A stretch of 64,000 nucleotides of DNA, from positions 744,001-808,000 of the forward strand of contig NZ_LT629792.1 in NCBI RefSeq assembly GCF_900106055.1, read 5' to 3'. The first letter of the stretch is position 1. Each line of letters opens with the position of its first letter. Under the pieces are notes generated by a model. It had not been told where the DNA came from, made no database searches, and saw only the letters and a program-made list of their open reading frames with translations. This document shows positions 8,273 through 16,067 of the stretch, piece by piece. The stretch comes from Schaalia radingae (GTDB lineage: Bacteria > Actinomycetota > Actinomycetes > Actinomycetales > Actinomycetaceae). The position numbers were made by a program, and so were the translations under genes.

Positions 8273-8587
8273 TTACTGTCCGTCGATCTTGTCGAGCTGG
8301 GAGTTGAGTCGCTGCACTTTCCCGCTCATCTCATCTGAGTGACCGGGGCGCAGGTCTGCTTTCAGCACCAGTGAGACCCGAGGGCTGACTTCGCCCACTG
8401 CTTCGCAGGCGCGGCGAATCACTGGCATGCATTCATCCCATGTGCCTTCGATGGTGGTGAACATCGAATTGGTTTCGTGGGGTAGGCCGCTGTCACGAAT
8501 GACTTTGACGGCGCGCGCCACGATATGCGCCATCGAACCGTCAGGGCTGTCCGTCGTGGACGGGGAAATTGAAAAGGCAAATAACAT
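8273..8587 (-). CDS. MTH1187/YkoF-type thiamine-binding family protein
   Basis: 104 residues from ATG 8585-8587. The fold signature of the small thiamine-binding (DUF77) family is present: FAFSISPS at the start, SGLPHETNSMFTTIEGTWDE in the middle, and SPRVSLVLKADLRPG near the end. Family members bind thiamine or related pyrimidines as ferredoxin-like tetramers; physiological roles are poorly known. The frame stays open upstream to a TTG at 8735-8737, adding 50 low-complexity polar residues (many Thr, Ser, Gly); I consider that stretch untranslated, though neither start has a good ribosome-binding site. The IS481 remnant begins just upstream and may have displaced the original promoter. Confidence 0.72.
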   Translation of the reverse strand: MLFAFSISPSTTDSPDGSMAHIVARAVKVIRDSGLPHETNSMFTTIEGTWDECMPVIRRACEAVGEVSPRVSLVLKADLRPGHSDEMSGKVQRLNSQLDKIDGQ

Positions 8588-8743
8588 GCCTTGAGGATAT
8601 CGTGAAGTGCCGCTCGAAGCGTGCGTATTGCCCGCTTCAGAAGACCGCGTGCCTTCCGTTTTTGCCGCAGTGTCAGTGACGTCCTCACGCGCCGAACGAG
8701 GGGGCGACCCTGTTTTTTGTTGTTTGTCTGGTTTCAATACATA

Positions 8744-8773
8744 GTTGACAGGTGTGTCACGTCATCGTTGACA
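8744..8773 (+). repeat. Left terminal inverted repeat of the IS481 remnant
   Basis: 30 bases starting GTTGACAGG; matches the reverse complement of 9958-9987 at 29 of 30 positions. The single difference is C versus T near the inner end. Confidence 0.85.
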
Positions 8774-9987
8774 CATGATTGAAACAAATAAAAACGAAGT
8801 AATCGTGTTGAGCGATGTTGAAGCAGGTATGAGTATCAGCGAGGCCGTGAAGCGTTTCGGCATCTCACGCCAATGGGTCTACACCCTGATCCAGCGCTAC
8901 CAACAAGACGGCCTGACAGGCCTGCAGCCCCGCTCATGCAGACCCCACCGTCACCCCCACCAATGTCCACTCCACGTGGTGGATCACGTGCTGCGTTTAC
9001 GCGCTATGCTGATCGAGCAAGTTCTTGATGGTGGGGTTGAAAGCATATGGGCGCGTCTTGACGAACACGAACGCCCCAGCGTGAGCACGATCTGGAGAAT
9101 CCTCAAAAAGCACAACTGCGTTGTGCCTCAACCCCACAAGAAACCACGATCAGCATGGAAATGATTCGAAGCCGCTGCACCTAATGAAATGTGGTAGTCC
9201 GACTTCACGCACTGGCACATTCAAACCGAGTAAGTCGAGATTATCTCCTGGCTGGATGGCCACTCACGTTCCTCCTGCACGCAAGCGCACACCCGCGCAT
9301 CACTGGCCCCGTCGTGGTGGAAACCTTTACCACCACGACGCGCACCTACGGGTACCCGCGCTCCACACTGACCGACAACGCCATGGTCTACAGCACGCGC
9401 CACGCGCGCGGAGCACGCGCCCAAAACCGCCAACGCAACGCGTTTGAACAACTCCTTCACGACCTGTGCATCATTCAGAAAAACGGGCTCCTCGGCCATC
9501 CCACCACACAAGGAAAAATCGAACGTTACCACTACACGCTCGAAAAATGGCTCGCCGCCCAACCATCAGCCCCAACCATCACCAGCCTGCACAACCAACT
9601 CGACACATTCACCCGCATCTACAACTACGAACGCCCCCACAGAGTCTTCAACAGGCGCACCCCACACACCGTGTACACAACCACACCACCCGCACACCCC
9701 ACCACCGAGCTATTCGAGAGGATCTGGCGAATATGACACGACAGTGTCGCCATCGCAGGCAAAGTCACCATGCGCCACTCAGGAAAACTCCTCCGCCTCG
9801 GCATCGGCAGACCCTACGCACACCACCCAGTCCTCATCCTCATAGCAGGCAACGACACCATCACCATCGACCGCACCACCGGAGAAATCATCGCCGAACA
9901 CACCATCGACCCCACACACAACTACCAGCCCAAAAAACACACCAGCACCGTCACACCTGTCAACAATGACGTGACACACCTGTCAAC
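8744..9987 (+). mobile_element. IS481-family insertion sequence remnant
   Basis: The element is bounded by 30-base terminal inverted repeats: 8744-8773 begins GTTGACAGGTGTGTCACG, and 9958-9987 is its reverse complement with one mismatch. Its single transposase gene (8775-9997) is degenerate. At the right the terminal motif is repeated in direct orientation (9958-9980, then 9981-10002), and a third diverged copy lies at about 10037-10062, so the true outer boundary is uncertain. No target-site duplication was recognised. It lies at the junction between core genes and the lower-GC accessory block. Confidence 0.85.
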
Positions 9988-9997
9988 AATGACGTGA
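8775..9997 (+). pseudogene. IS481-family transposase, inactivated
   Basis: The first frame gives an intact helix-turn-helix N-terminus (SISEAVKRFGISRQWVYTLI) to the stop TGA at 9162-9164. The same frame continues as FEAAAPNEMW, a TAG at 9195-9197, SDFTHWHIQTE with the first catalytic Asp, a TAA at 9231-9233, then VEIISWLDGHSR. A missing base at about 9268-9271 shifts the frame. The remainder (FLLHASAHPRITGP..., TLTDNAMVY with the second Asp, GKIERYHYTLEKWL with the catalytic Glu) runs to a TGA at 9734-9736, after which the usual C-terminal domain (GKLLRLGIGRPYAHHPVL) continues in frame to 9997. All four stops could arise by C-to-T change. No functional product is expected. Confidence 0.9.
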
Positions 9998-10062
9998 CAC
10001 ACGCACACACAAAAAGACCGGGACACCGCCAACAAACTGTCAATGATGTCCCGACACATCAC
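9958..10062 (-). repeat. Right terminal inverted repeat with tandem terminal motifs
   Basis: The motif TGTCAACAATGACGTGACAC occurs at 9958 and again at 9981, and a related form (TGTCAATGATGTCCCGACAC) at 10039. The first copy pairs with the left end of the IS. The extra copies suggest either an internally repeated terminus or the remains of a second nested element. Confidence 0.7.
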
Positions 10063-10174
10063 AATCGGCGCAAACCAGATCCGGTTCATCTTTAGAACCG
10101 GGAAAGAAATCACGGTGGGGTTTTGAAAAGAACGCAGGGGGTCAACATTGGATGCAAAATCGGGCTCTAATAAC

Positions 10175-10804
10175 TTAGAATTCTTTACCTGCCATGATCT
10201 TACGACTTATCCATAGGGATACTGCGGTAAGTACGATCGTCACGGTCAGTAGTATTCCTGCGTTTGTGAGCGGAGGTAGGGTTAAGGCTTTTGCTACCCA
10301 TTCGAAGATTGCTTGTTTGTTGGAACCAACAAAGGATGATCCAGCGAACACCACGATGAATACCGCGACCAGAAAAAGCTTGGCTTTTTCTGGACCAAAT
10401 TTGTAAAACAACGGTAGCTGAATAATGGTCAACAGCAGAGTGACCGCAAAGGCGAAACTTGCCACCAAAACAGTATTTTTCCAAGGCATATCAACCATTA
10501 AATAGGCAAGAGCACCTGTAACCGCGAAAGCCACTACCCCAAGGGCGAGTGTAATCAGAAAATTTAAATTAACGAGCTCGTTTCTACTGATAGGCCCGGC
10601 AAGAATCGTTCGGTGCACCTTGGATTCAGCATCACGAGCAAAGGTGGCCGTAAAATAAAGCATCCCAATCATGCCAAAAATAAAAGGAAAGATAATCAAC
10701 TTGTTTGTATAAATCCCCACAGCGCTGATCGCAACGAGCACCAAACCTAAAACAGCTATATATGTACGATTGGCAATAAGATCTTTATAAAATGCAGCTC
10801 TCAT
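10175..10804 (-). CDS. ABC-2 type exporter permease
   Basis: 209 residues with six hydrophobic segments, in the layout of ABC-2 permeases of the YtrC/PhnE-like group. The N-terminus (MRAAFYKDLIANRTYI) and the FTATFARDAESKVHRTILAGP loop after TM2 match that type. It overlaps the upstream ATPase gene by four bases (10801-10804), so it is translationally coupled and is the membrane half of the exporter. The codon and base usage is visibly more AT-rich than the flanking core genes. The substrate is unknown; relatives handle peptides, antibiotics or cell-wall stress. Confidence 0.85.
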   Translation of the reverse strand: MRAAFYKDLIANRTYIAVLGLVLVAISAVGIYTNKLIIFPFIFGMIGMLYFTATFARDAESKVHRTILAGPISRNELVNLNFLITLALGVVAFAVTGALAYLMVDMPWKNTVLVASFAFAVTLLLTIIQLPLFYKFGPEKAKLFLVAVFIVVFAGSSFVGSNKQAIFEWVAKALTLPPLTNAGILLTVTIVLTAVSLWISRKIMAGKEF

Positions 10805-11646
10805 TGATCTTCTCCTTTAATCGTGTAGACCATGATGTCCTCAATCGTCGGTCTACCAGCTTGCACACCAGCAGGAACTGCCCCGGTGCGGACGATTGCT
10901 TCTTGCCCAAAATCATGACGGCGGCGCCCTAATACTTGCGTGGAATCTAGCTGGTTTGCCTGCTCATTGCTCAACGCTACGATTCGCCAAGAATCTAAGA
11001 GCTCGTCTTTTTGTTCCATGAACTTCAACTTGCCCTCACGGATGAAAGCCACGTAGTCAGCGGCTTTTTCAATATCGGAAACGATGTGAGACGAAAACAG
11101 AATCGAGTGAGTCGGATCTTCGATAAATTCGAGCATAATATCAAGCACCTCATCACGAATCACCGGATCCAAACCACTGGTAGCCTCATCAAAAATCAGT
11201 AAATCCGCTGCATGGGAAAGTGCCATCGCTAGCCCCAGCTTCATCCGCATACCTCTAGAGAGTTCACCAACTCGCTTAGACGAAGCGAGATGAAAACGCT
11301 GCTGATAACTAGCGTATGTTTGCGCATCCCAACTCTTGTACAGGCGCTTGCCGAACTCGCCAGCATTCTTAACAGTAAAACTATCTGGCAGGCTAATATC
11401 GTCAAAAACTACCCCCACTCGTTCATGCGCTTGTGAGTGATCTGCACCTGCAGGCTGCCCCAAAAGGTTTATTATCCCAGCATCGGGGTGAGCAAGACCT
11501 AAAATCAAACGCAGCGTTGTGGATTTACCGGCACCGTTCTCGCCCACGAAACCCACAATTGCCCCCTGGGGAACTTCAAGGTTAAGCGGACCGAGCGTAA
11601 ATCCCGGATACTTTTTAACTAGTCCGTTGATTTCAATCACATTCAT
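10801..11646 (-). CDS. ABC transporter ATP-binding protein (YtrB/BcrA-type)
   Basis: 281 residues. Walker A is GENGAGKSTT at about residue 35, the signature is GELSRGMRMKLGLA (about 126-139) and Walker B LLIFDEATSGLD (about 149-160), followed by the switch His in LFSSHIVSD. The extended C-terminal domain resembles that of YtrB/BcrA antibiotic-exporter ATPases. It begins inside the 3' end of the GntR gene (14-base overlap) and overlaps the permease at its own end, making a compact three-gene operon. Regulation by the co-encoded repressor is inferred. Confidence 0.9.
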   Translation of the reverse strand: MNVIEINGLVKKYPGFTLGPLNLEVPQGAIVGFVGENGAGKSTTLRLILGLAHPDAGIINLLGQPAGADHSQAHERVGVVFDDISLPDSFTVKNAGEFGKRLYKSWDAQTYASYQQRFHLASSKRVGELSRGMRMKLGLAMALSHAADLLIFDEATSGLDPVIRDEVLDIMLEFIEDPTHSILFSSHIVSDIEKAADYVAFIREGKLKFMEQKDELLDSWRIVALSNEQANQLDSTQVLGRRRHDFGQEAIVRTGAVPAGVQAGRPTIEDIMVYTIKGEDQ

Positions 11647-12016
11647 CGGATTCTCCTAATAAATCAATCAGCTCTTTCAGATCAGAAACAGACAAGCCAG
11701 CAACCCGAGCCGAGGCGAGGGCGGATTTCAAGTAGTCTTCGACTTTTTTACGCTGCTCTTCCTTGAGTAATTCAGTGTTTTTAGAAGCGACAAAGCTACC
11801 TCGCCCCTGTACGGAATCAATGAAACCCTCTAGCTCTAGCTCGTCATAGGCGCGCTTGGTAGTAATCACCGACACGCGAAGCTGTGATGCCAAACGCCGG
11901 ATCGACGGCAGCTTGTCGCCGGGCGCTACCTGATCGTTGATTATTGCCGCCTTGAGCTGATTCTTAATCTGAGCGTAAACCGGATCAGAACTTGCATTAC
12001 TAACGATGATATCCAC
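11633..12016 (-). CDS. GntR-family (YtrA-type) transcriptional repressor
   Basis: 127 residues from GTG 12014-12016, five bases after GGAGG (12022-12026); an in-frame GTG at 12020-12022 overlaps that site. The winged-helix domain has SDPVYAQIKNQLKAAI at the start, APGDKLPSIRRLASQLRVS (about 32-50), then TTKRAYDELELEGFI and GRGSFVA. The effector part is only ~50 residues, as in the short YtrA subfamily that controls ABC exporters in Gram-positives. It is first in the operon and is preceded by a 9-base perfect inverted repeat (12025-12055), its likely autoregulatory site. Confidence 0.9.
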   Translation of the reverse strand: MDIIVSNASSDPVYAQIKNQLKAAIINDQVAPGDKLPSIRRLASQLRVSVITTKRAYDELELEGFIDSVQGRGSFVASKNTELLKEEQRKKVEDYLKSALASARVAGLSVSDLKELIDLLGESDECD

Positions 12017-12024
12017 GAACACCT

Positions 12025-12055
12025 CCTAGTGTTTATAGTGTACATGAACACTAGG
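12025..12055 (-). promoter_or_regulatory. YtrA-like operator overlapping the ribosome-binding site and promoter
   Basis: Perfect inverted repeat CCTAGTGTT-N13-AACACTAGG. The AGTGTT/AACACT arms match the type of site bound by YtrA-group GntR repressors. The left arm overlaps the ribosome-binding site of the repressor gene, and the AT-rich spacer holds a possible -10 on the minus strand (TACACT). Confidence 0.75.
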
Positions 12056-12111
12056 ATGAATTAGGTAGAACACTCCACATTCAGAGAAACATTTCAAACG
12101 CCATAACGCTC

Positions 12112-12168
12112 AACAGGGAAAACACGATACTCGGTAACGCAAAAGAGCACTTATCAGACCTGAAGTCC
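12112..12168. repeat. Left copy of direct repeats flanking the PadR-ABC module
   Basis: A 33-base block (12112-12144) recurs at 15324-15356 with one mismatch. From 12125 onward the sequence also matches 15399-15441 imperfectly (shared cores CGATACTCG, TAACGCAAA and ACTTATCA). The left copy thus looks like a merge of the two right-hand copies. Confidence 0.8.
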
Positions 12169-12181
12169 TAGCGAAAAGTAG

Positions 12182-12226
12182 TTGCTAGTCTTTTAGACAC
12201 GCAGTAGTATGTTATACAAGGAACAT
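12182..12226 (+). promoter_or_regulatory. Promoter and candidate PadR operator of the second ABC module
   Basis: TTGCTA (12182-12187) and TAGTAT (12205-12210) are 17 bases apart and form a plausible promoter. Overlapping it is an inverted repeat ATGTT-N8-AACAT (12209-12213 and 12222-12226), the ATGT/ACAT layout typical of PadR sites. This placement favours translation from the GTG at 12246 rather than the ATG at 12225. Confidence 0.55.
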
Positions 12227-12245
12227 GGTTAAGCAAGGAGGGGTT

Positions 12246-12572
12246 GTGTCTGAGTCACAGTTACGCAAGGGCGCTGTTGAACTGATTGTCCTTGGATTAC
12301 TTTCGTCTCGTCCTTCTTACGGGGGGCAGCTTGTAGAGCGTTTTCGTGAAGAAGCGGGGTTGGAGATTTCTACGGGTACGTTATATCCGCTGCTTGCACG
12401 CCTCCGTAAATCAGGGTTGGTAGTTACGGCTTGGGAGGAGTCTCCGGTAGGGCCGCCGAGGAAGATTTATAAGCTCGCAAAATCTGGGAAGAATCGTTTA
12501 TTGCAGATGCGCTCTGAGTGGGAGGCGCTTGATTGTGCTGTGAAGCGTACAACGCGGAAAGGAATACGGTGA
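12246..12572 (+). CDS. PadR-family transcriptional repressor
   Basis: 108 residues from GTG 12246 (AAGGAGG at 12235-12241); starting at ATG 12225 would add seven residues. The winged-helix pattern is clear: SQLRKGAVELIVLGLLSSRP (about 4-23), SYGGQLVERF, STGTLYPLLARLRKSGLVV, then a basic wing with GPPRKIYKLAKSGKNRL. This small PadR class usually represses neighbouring membrane or ABC genes and responds to drugs or stress. It is the first gene of a five-gene plus-strand operon whose members overlap or abut. Autoregulation through the inverted repeat at 12209-12226 is inferred. Confidence 0.9.
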   Translation: MSESQLRKGAVELIVLGLLSSRPSYGGQLVERFREEAGLEISTGTLYPLLARLRKSGLVVTAWEESPVGPPRKIYKLAKSGKNRLLQMRSEWEALDCAVKRTTRKGIR

Positions 12573-13264
12573 TGAAGTGGTTCGGTAAGGACATAGAAGG
12601 GCAGGCGCGAGTTTTGGGGATACCTGTCTCCGGGCTGTGGTTGGGGCGCGCTGATGCTGCGCTGGATGGTTTTGAACCAGAGAATCCGCGCTTGTTCATT
12701 CCTCGAAAATACGGACTGGGTTGGGACGTTAATCTGGGTGCTGTTGGTGTGCGTTTAGGGCTAATTCGACCCGATGATTCTCTACCGGACTTGGCCAGCT
12801 ACGTCCCCACACGTCTAAAGCGCGGCATTAAGCTCACCACTATTGCCGGTGGGATTGGGGTTGGGTTCTTGGCGGTACTGCTCAGTCGCAAAGATCAGGT
12901 TCTCCTCCAGCGGTCAACACTCGGAGGGTCTGAAAGATTTATTAGCGGCAAGCAGGCTGCGCTAGCTCCAGTGGTTTTAACGACTGTTGCAGCACTAGCG
13001 CCACAGGTCTTTCGGCGCGATGACCCAGAATCCGAAGATGCCGTACGTTTGGCCAATCAGGCTGATTTGTTGGGTGTTGAAGCCTTGTCCATAGCCTGGC
13101 TTGCAGCAATGCGCCGGGCTGGTGACAAGCAGGAAATGAGCCGCCGGTCGATGGTGCCCATTGTTGCTTTATGGCCCCTCGTTGCTGGCGCTTGCCAACT
13201 CGCTTATATAAAAACCGCGTTAGCTAGGGTAAAAACCCGGCTACATAATTCAGGAGACAAGTAA
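12572..13264 (+). CDS. DUF5808-domain membrane protein
   Basis: 230 residues; the ATG overlaps the PadR stop (TGATG), with AAGGA eight bases upstream. The segment ENPRLFIPRKYGLGWDVNLG (about 36-55) matches the short DUF5808 motif often found in proteins next to PadR/GntR regulators. About four hydrophobic stretches follow (about 80-100, 125-145, 170-185, 200-220). Function is unknown. Its fixed place between regulator and ABC genes suggests a role in the same response, perhaps sensing or assembly. Confidence 0.75.
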   Translation: MKWFGKDIEGQARVLGIPVSGLWLGRADAALDGFEPENPRLFIPRKYGLGWDVNLGAVGVRLGLIRPDDSLPDLASYVPTRLKRGIKLTTIAGGIGVGFLAVLLSRKDQVLLQRSTLGGSERFISGKQAALAPVVLTTVAALAPQVFRRDDPESEDAVRLANQADLLGVEALSIAWLAAMRRAGDKQEMSRRSMVPIVALWPLVAGACQLAYIKTALARVKTRLHNSGDK

Positions 13265-13590
13265 TGAACCCTATAGATAAACTGTTGGATTTGCCGACCC
13301 CAGCATTGATAGGAGTTTGCATCCTTATAGGATTGCAACTGGTAGCGGTGGTCTGGTCTTTGATTTGCTTGCTGCGTGATAAGCGAACTCACATTGCCGG
13401 TTTAAATCGCCTAGTGTGGCTCCTGGTTATCATCTTTGGCCAAGTGATTGGGCCAATCGTCTTTTTGGTTATGTACTTTCACGAACAAAGACAGCTTAAG
13501 GTGCAGCGTGAATATGAACAGAAAGCTACAGCCAAGCATCACCAGGTTGATGCGAGTTCAGTGGTGAGCAAGCTGTATCCGAAGGAATGA
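13264..13590 (+). CDS. PLDc_N-domain small membrane protein
   Basis: 108 residues. Two membrane helices (about 14-36 and 48-69) enclose the motif LRDKRTHIAGLNRLVWLLVI and end in GPIVFLVMYF, the pattern of the phospholipase D N-terminal (PLDc_N) domain found alone in many Gram-positive ABC operons. It has no catalytic HKD motif. The start ATG shares its first base with the last base of the preceding stop codon, and the 3' end overlaps the ATPase gene by four bases. Confidence 0.82.
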   Translation: MNPIDKLLDLPTPALIGVCILIGLQLVAVVWSLICLLRDKRTHIAGLNRLVWLLVIIFGQVIGPIVFLVMYFHEQRQLKVQREYEQKATAKHHQVDASSVVSKLYPKE

Positions 13591-14426
13591 ACATGGATTT
13601 AGCAGTCTGTACTAAAGATTTGTCCAAAATCTTCGGTAAGCACCAAGTACTAAACAACATAAATCTTCGAGTTCCTACCGGCTCCTGTTATGGGTTTGTG
13701 GGAGCGAACGGGGCTGGTAAAACCACCACCATGAGGATCCTTGCAGGACTGGCCGGAGCCAGTAGTGGTAGCGCCACCGTGCTGGGAGTTAGTCGAGGCA
13801 AACTTCCGGTCAAACCGATCCCTGGCGTGTCTTACCTGACTGATGTCCCCCAGATTAGCCCCTGGCTTAGAGCCAAGGATGCGCTCATCACTCTCGCCCG
13901 CCTTGGTGGAATCTCCCCAGACCTTGCAGCCGAAAGAAGCGACGAACTACTCAATCTGGTTAACCTCGACAAAGCCCCCGGAAGAATTGGCTCCTTTTCT
14001 AGAGGCATGAAGCAACGGATGGGAATAGCAGCAGCACTCGTTACTGCCCCGAAACTACTACTGATAGACGAACCAACCAGCGCTCTTGACCCGATCGGGC
14101 GAGCAGATGTTCTGGGGCTGCTACGCGAGTTAACCGGGCAGGTAACGATAGTATTTTCCTCCCACATCCTCAGCGATGTCGCTAAAGTCTCTACCCACGT
14201 GGGGATCTTGCATCGCGGTAGCCTGCTAGCTCAAGGACAGTTAGGCGAGCTGGTCAATCAGCAAACTAAACACGTTACGCTTGATGTCACGGTGCGTTCA
14301 GACGTTGCCACCGCCGTGGCGGAGGCTATCTACAGCCTCGACTCTGCCGCAAAGATTCACCCCACCTTTAGCGGCTTAGATGAACTTTTCACCAAACTGA
14401 CTAAGGATGGCGGTAAAGAATCGTGA
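13587..14426 (+). CDS. ABC transporter ATP-binding protein
   Basis: 279 residues. Walker A GANGAGKTTT (about 38-47), signature GSFSRGMKQRMGIA, Walker B LLLIDEPTSALD and the switch segment VFSSHILSD are all present, so the ATPase should be active. A C-terminal extension of about 70 residues resembles those of antibiotic or bacteriocin exporters. It overlaps both neighbours by four bases and pairs with the permease downstream. The substrate is unknown. Confidence 0.9.
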   Translation: MNMDLAVCTKDLSKIFGKHQVLNNINLRVPTGSCYGFVGANGAGKTTTMRILAGLAGASSGSATVLGVSRGKLPVKPIPGVSYLTDVPQISPWLRAKDALITLARLGGISPDLAAERSDELLNLVNLDKAPGRIGSFSRGMKQRMGIAAALVTAPKLLLIDEPTSALDPIGRADVLGLLRELTGQVTIVFSSHILSDVAKVSTHVGILHRGSLLAQGQLGELVNQQTKHVTLDVTVRSDVATAVAEAIYSLDSAAKIHPTFSGLDELFTKLTKDGGKES

Positions 14427-15202
14427 ATACCTCGAGTTTCAGATTGATCTGGCGCTATCAAGCTGTCTGGATCCTACGCTCTTATGGGACATGGATGATA
14501 GGTGGGGTATTCGTTATCCTTGCTCTCACCCAAGGATTGTTTACCCAATACACGCCGCGAATCATCAGATTTCTGGCCGGATCAGAAGTAACCACGCTAA
14601 TAGAGTCGCTACCTGAACCTTCCTGGCTGCAAGCCTACGCGGGATGGATAAAGAACCTTACCCAAATTCTTACCGTAATCCTCGTTGCAATGAACTCTTT
14701 TCGTTGCAGTGTGCTTACCGGCAATGGTGACATTCCTTTTTTTTTCCCTGGTAGCGTGCAGCGCTCACACTACCTCATCAGCTTTGCTATCAGCAGCTGG
14801 CTATCTACCCTATTCCTTGCCGTCTTCAGCGCTACCCTAGCCTGGGCAGGAACGTCACTGTTATTCCCAGGCGCCAATCCCGCCCCGATCATATTGGCTA
14901 GTTTGGTATGGGCGCTACAAATCATTCTCATTCACGTAATACAGACTGCCGCAGCCACTGTTAAACCAGGCATCGGCATACCCCTTGCGGCCGGATTCGG
15001 AGCCTACCTACTAATAACGATGTCAGCGATATTTGTCCAGGAGGGCGACAAAACTCCCCTTGGCCTCGCCCCCATAATAAACAACCTCGCTCAGGACACA
15101 CTCGAGGCACCGTGGATCTGGCCAATCACCAGCAGCCTACTGCTAATCATTGCGCTACTTTTCATCGCCACTTACATATACAACAGAGCAGAACTAGACT
15201 AA
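14423..15202 (+). CDS. ABC transporter permease, membrane subunit
   Basis: 259 residues from GTG 14423, overlapping the ATPase stop. Six hydrophobic segments can be read (about 22-42, 78-95, 112-135, 145-165, 178-195, 230-252). There is no strong family motif beyond an ABC-2-like layout. As the last gene of the PadR operon it is the natural membrane partner of the ATPase. It contains a run of nine T residues (about 14737-14745) that could be prone to slippage. Confidence 0.75.
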   Translation: MNTSSFRLIWRYQAVWILRSYGTWMIGGVFVILALTQGLFTQYTPRIIRFLAGSEVTTLIESLPEPSWLQAYAGWIKNLTQILTVILVAMNSFRCSVLTGNGDIPFFFPGSVQRSHYLISFAISSWLSTLFLAVFSATLAWAGTSLLFPGANPAPIILASLVWALQIILIHVIQTAAATVKPGIGIPLAAGFGAYLLITMSAIFVQEGDKTPLGLAPIINNLAQDTLEAPWIWPITSSLLLIIALLFIATYIYNRAELD

Positions 15203-15323
15203 GAGCCAAGCACGGGCGACGCAAATAGATCCAATTAAAAATAGAAATAGAACCACCATCGCAAGCACTACAGCGAACGCCACCTGCCATCCGTTAGCTA
15301 GTTAACCCCCAAAACCCTATTCG

Positions 15324-15442
15324 AACAGGGAAAACACGATACTAGGTAACGCAAAACCCAAACCCGCTAACGCAAGCGATTTTTCACACCCCCCTAAGCG
15401 ATACTCGCTAACGCAAAGGGGTACTTATCAAATCCGACGTCT
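15324..15442. repeat. Right copies of direct repeats beside tRNA-Gly
   Basis: 15324-15356 repeats 12112-12144 with one mismatch. 15399-15441 matches 12125-12167 imperfectly. The second repeat ends a few bases from the 3' end of the tRNA-Gly gene. A further short form (GCTAACGCAAGCG) lies at 15365-15377. The rest of the 15203-15445 gap holds no gene I can support. Confidence 0.78.
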
Positions 15443-15445
15443 AAG

Positions 15446-15519
15446 TGGAGCGGGCGACGGGAATCGAACCCGCATGACCAGCTTGGAAGGCTGGGGCTCT
15501 ACCATTGAGCTACGCCCGC
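15446..15519 (-). tRNA. tRNA-Gly (anticodon TCC)
   Basis: On the minus strand the sequence folds as a tRNA: acceptor GCGGGCG pairs with CGCCCGC, the T-arm has GGTTCGATTCC, the anticodon loop CTTCCAA gives TCC, and CCA is encoded at 15446-15448. Tail-first orientation places its 3' end against the direct repeats. Confidence 0.96.
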
Positions 15520-15689
15520 GATGCCAGCGCCGATGGGCGTGACTGTTCACGTGAACGAATCGATCGTAACGTGCCGGGGCTGAAAAGTGAAATCGAAAAA
15601 CCACGATCTATCCCACAATCCGAATTGAGTGCGAGAATTGGTTTTCGTTCAGCGGATGCATTATCATTTCCAAGCGGTGAGAAACCGAC

Positions 15690-15766
<77 letters not shown>

Positions 15767-16067
15767 TTTTCGATTTATTGTCATTCATTCCGAATGTGCC
15801 GTTCTTCTTGGGTTCTTCAGCTGTCCCCGTTGCGCTCCGCTCCTCTCGAGTTTTCGAGGGTGGCTGGCCACTGCCTCTTCCTGTGAATCCCTCGGTTACC
15901 CCCTTGTATCCATCGCGGCGAGGCCTCTGACTTCAGCACTTTGTGCCTCTGTACACACTGCAGTGAGACCCCTGTACCCAGCACGCTGCCGTGCTCTTGT
16001 GTTGCCTCCTGATCTGCACGTTGCCACTCCCACACCCATCAAATATTGTATTGAACCAAACATATTA
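15767..16067. other. Non-coding gap after tRNA-Pro
   Basis: About 300 bases with no supported gene. The open frames crossing it either run through the tRNA or lack a start signal and protein-like composition. Nothing distinctive apart from the operator/promoter at its right end. Confidence 0.5.

Noticed and set aside
8585..8737. N-terminal extension of the thiamine-binding-type protein
   Set aside because: The extra 50 residues start at a TTG without a ribosome-binding site, right at the IS end, and are unlike the family.
9221..9562. 113-codon minus-strand frame within the IS
   Set aside because: Antisense shadow of the transposase; no start signal and no family resemblance.
8775..9997. Programmed frameshifting to make an active transposase
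   Set aside because: Four in-frame stops besides the frameshift; no slippery heptamer at the shift.
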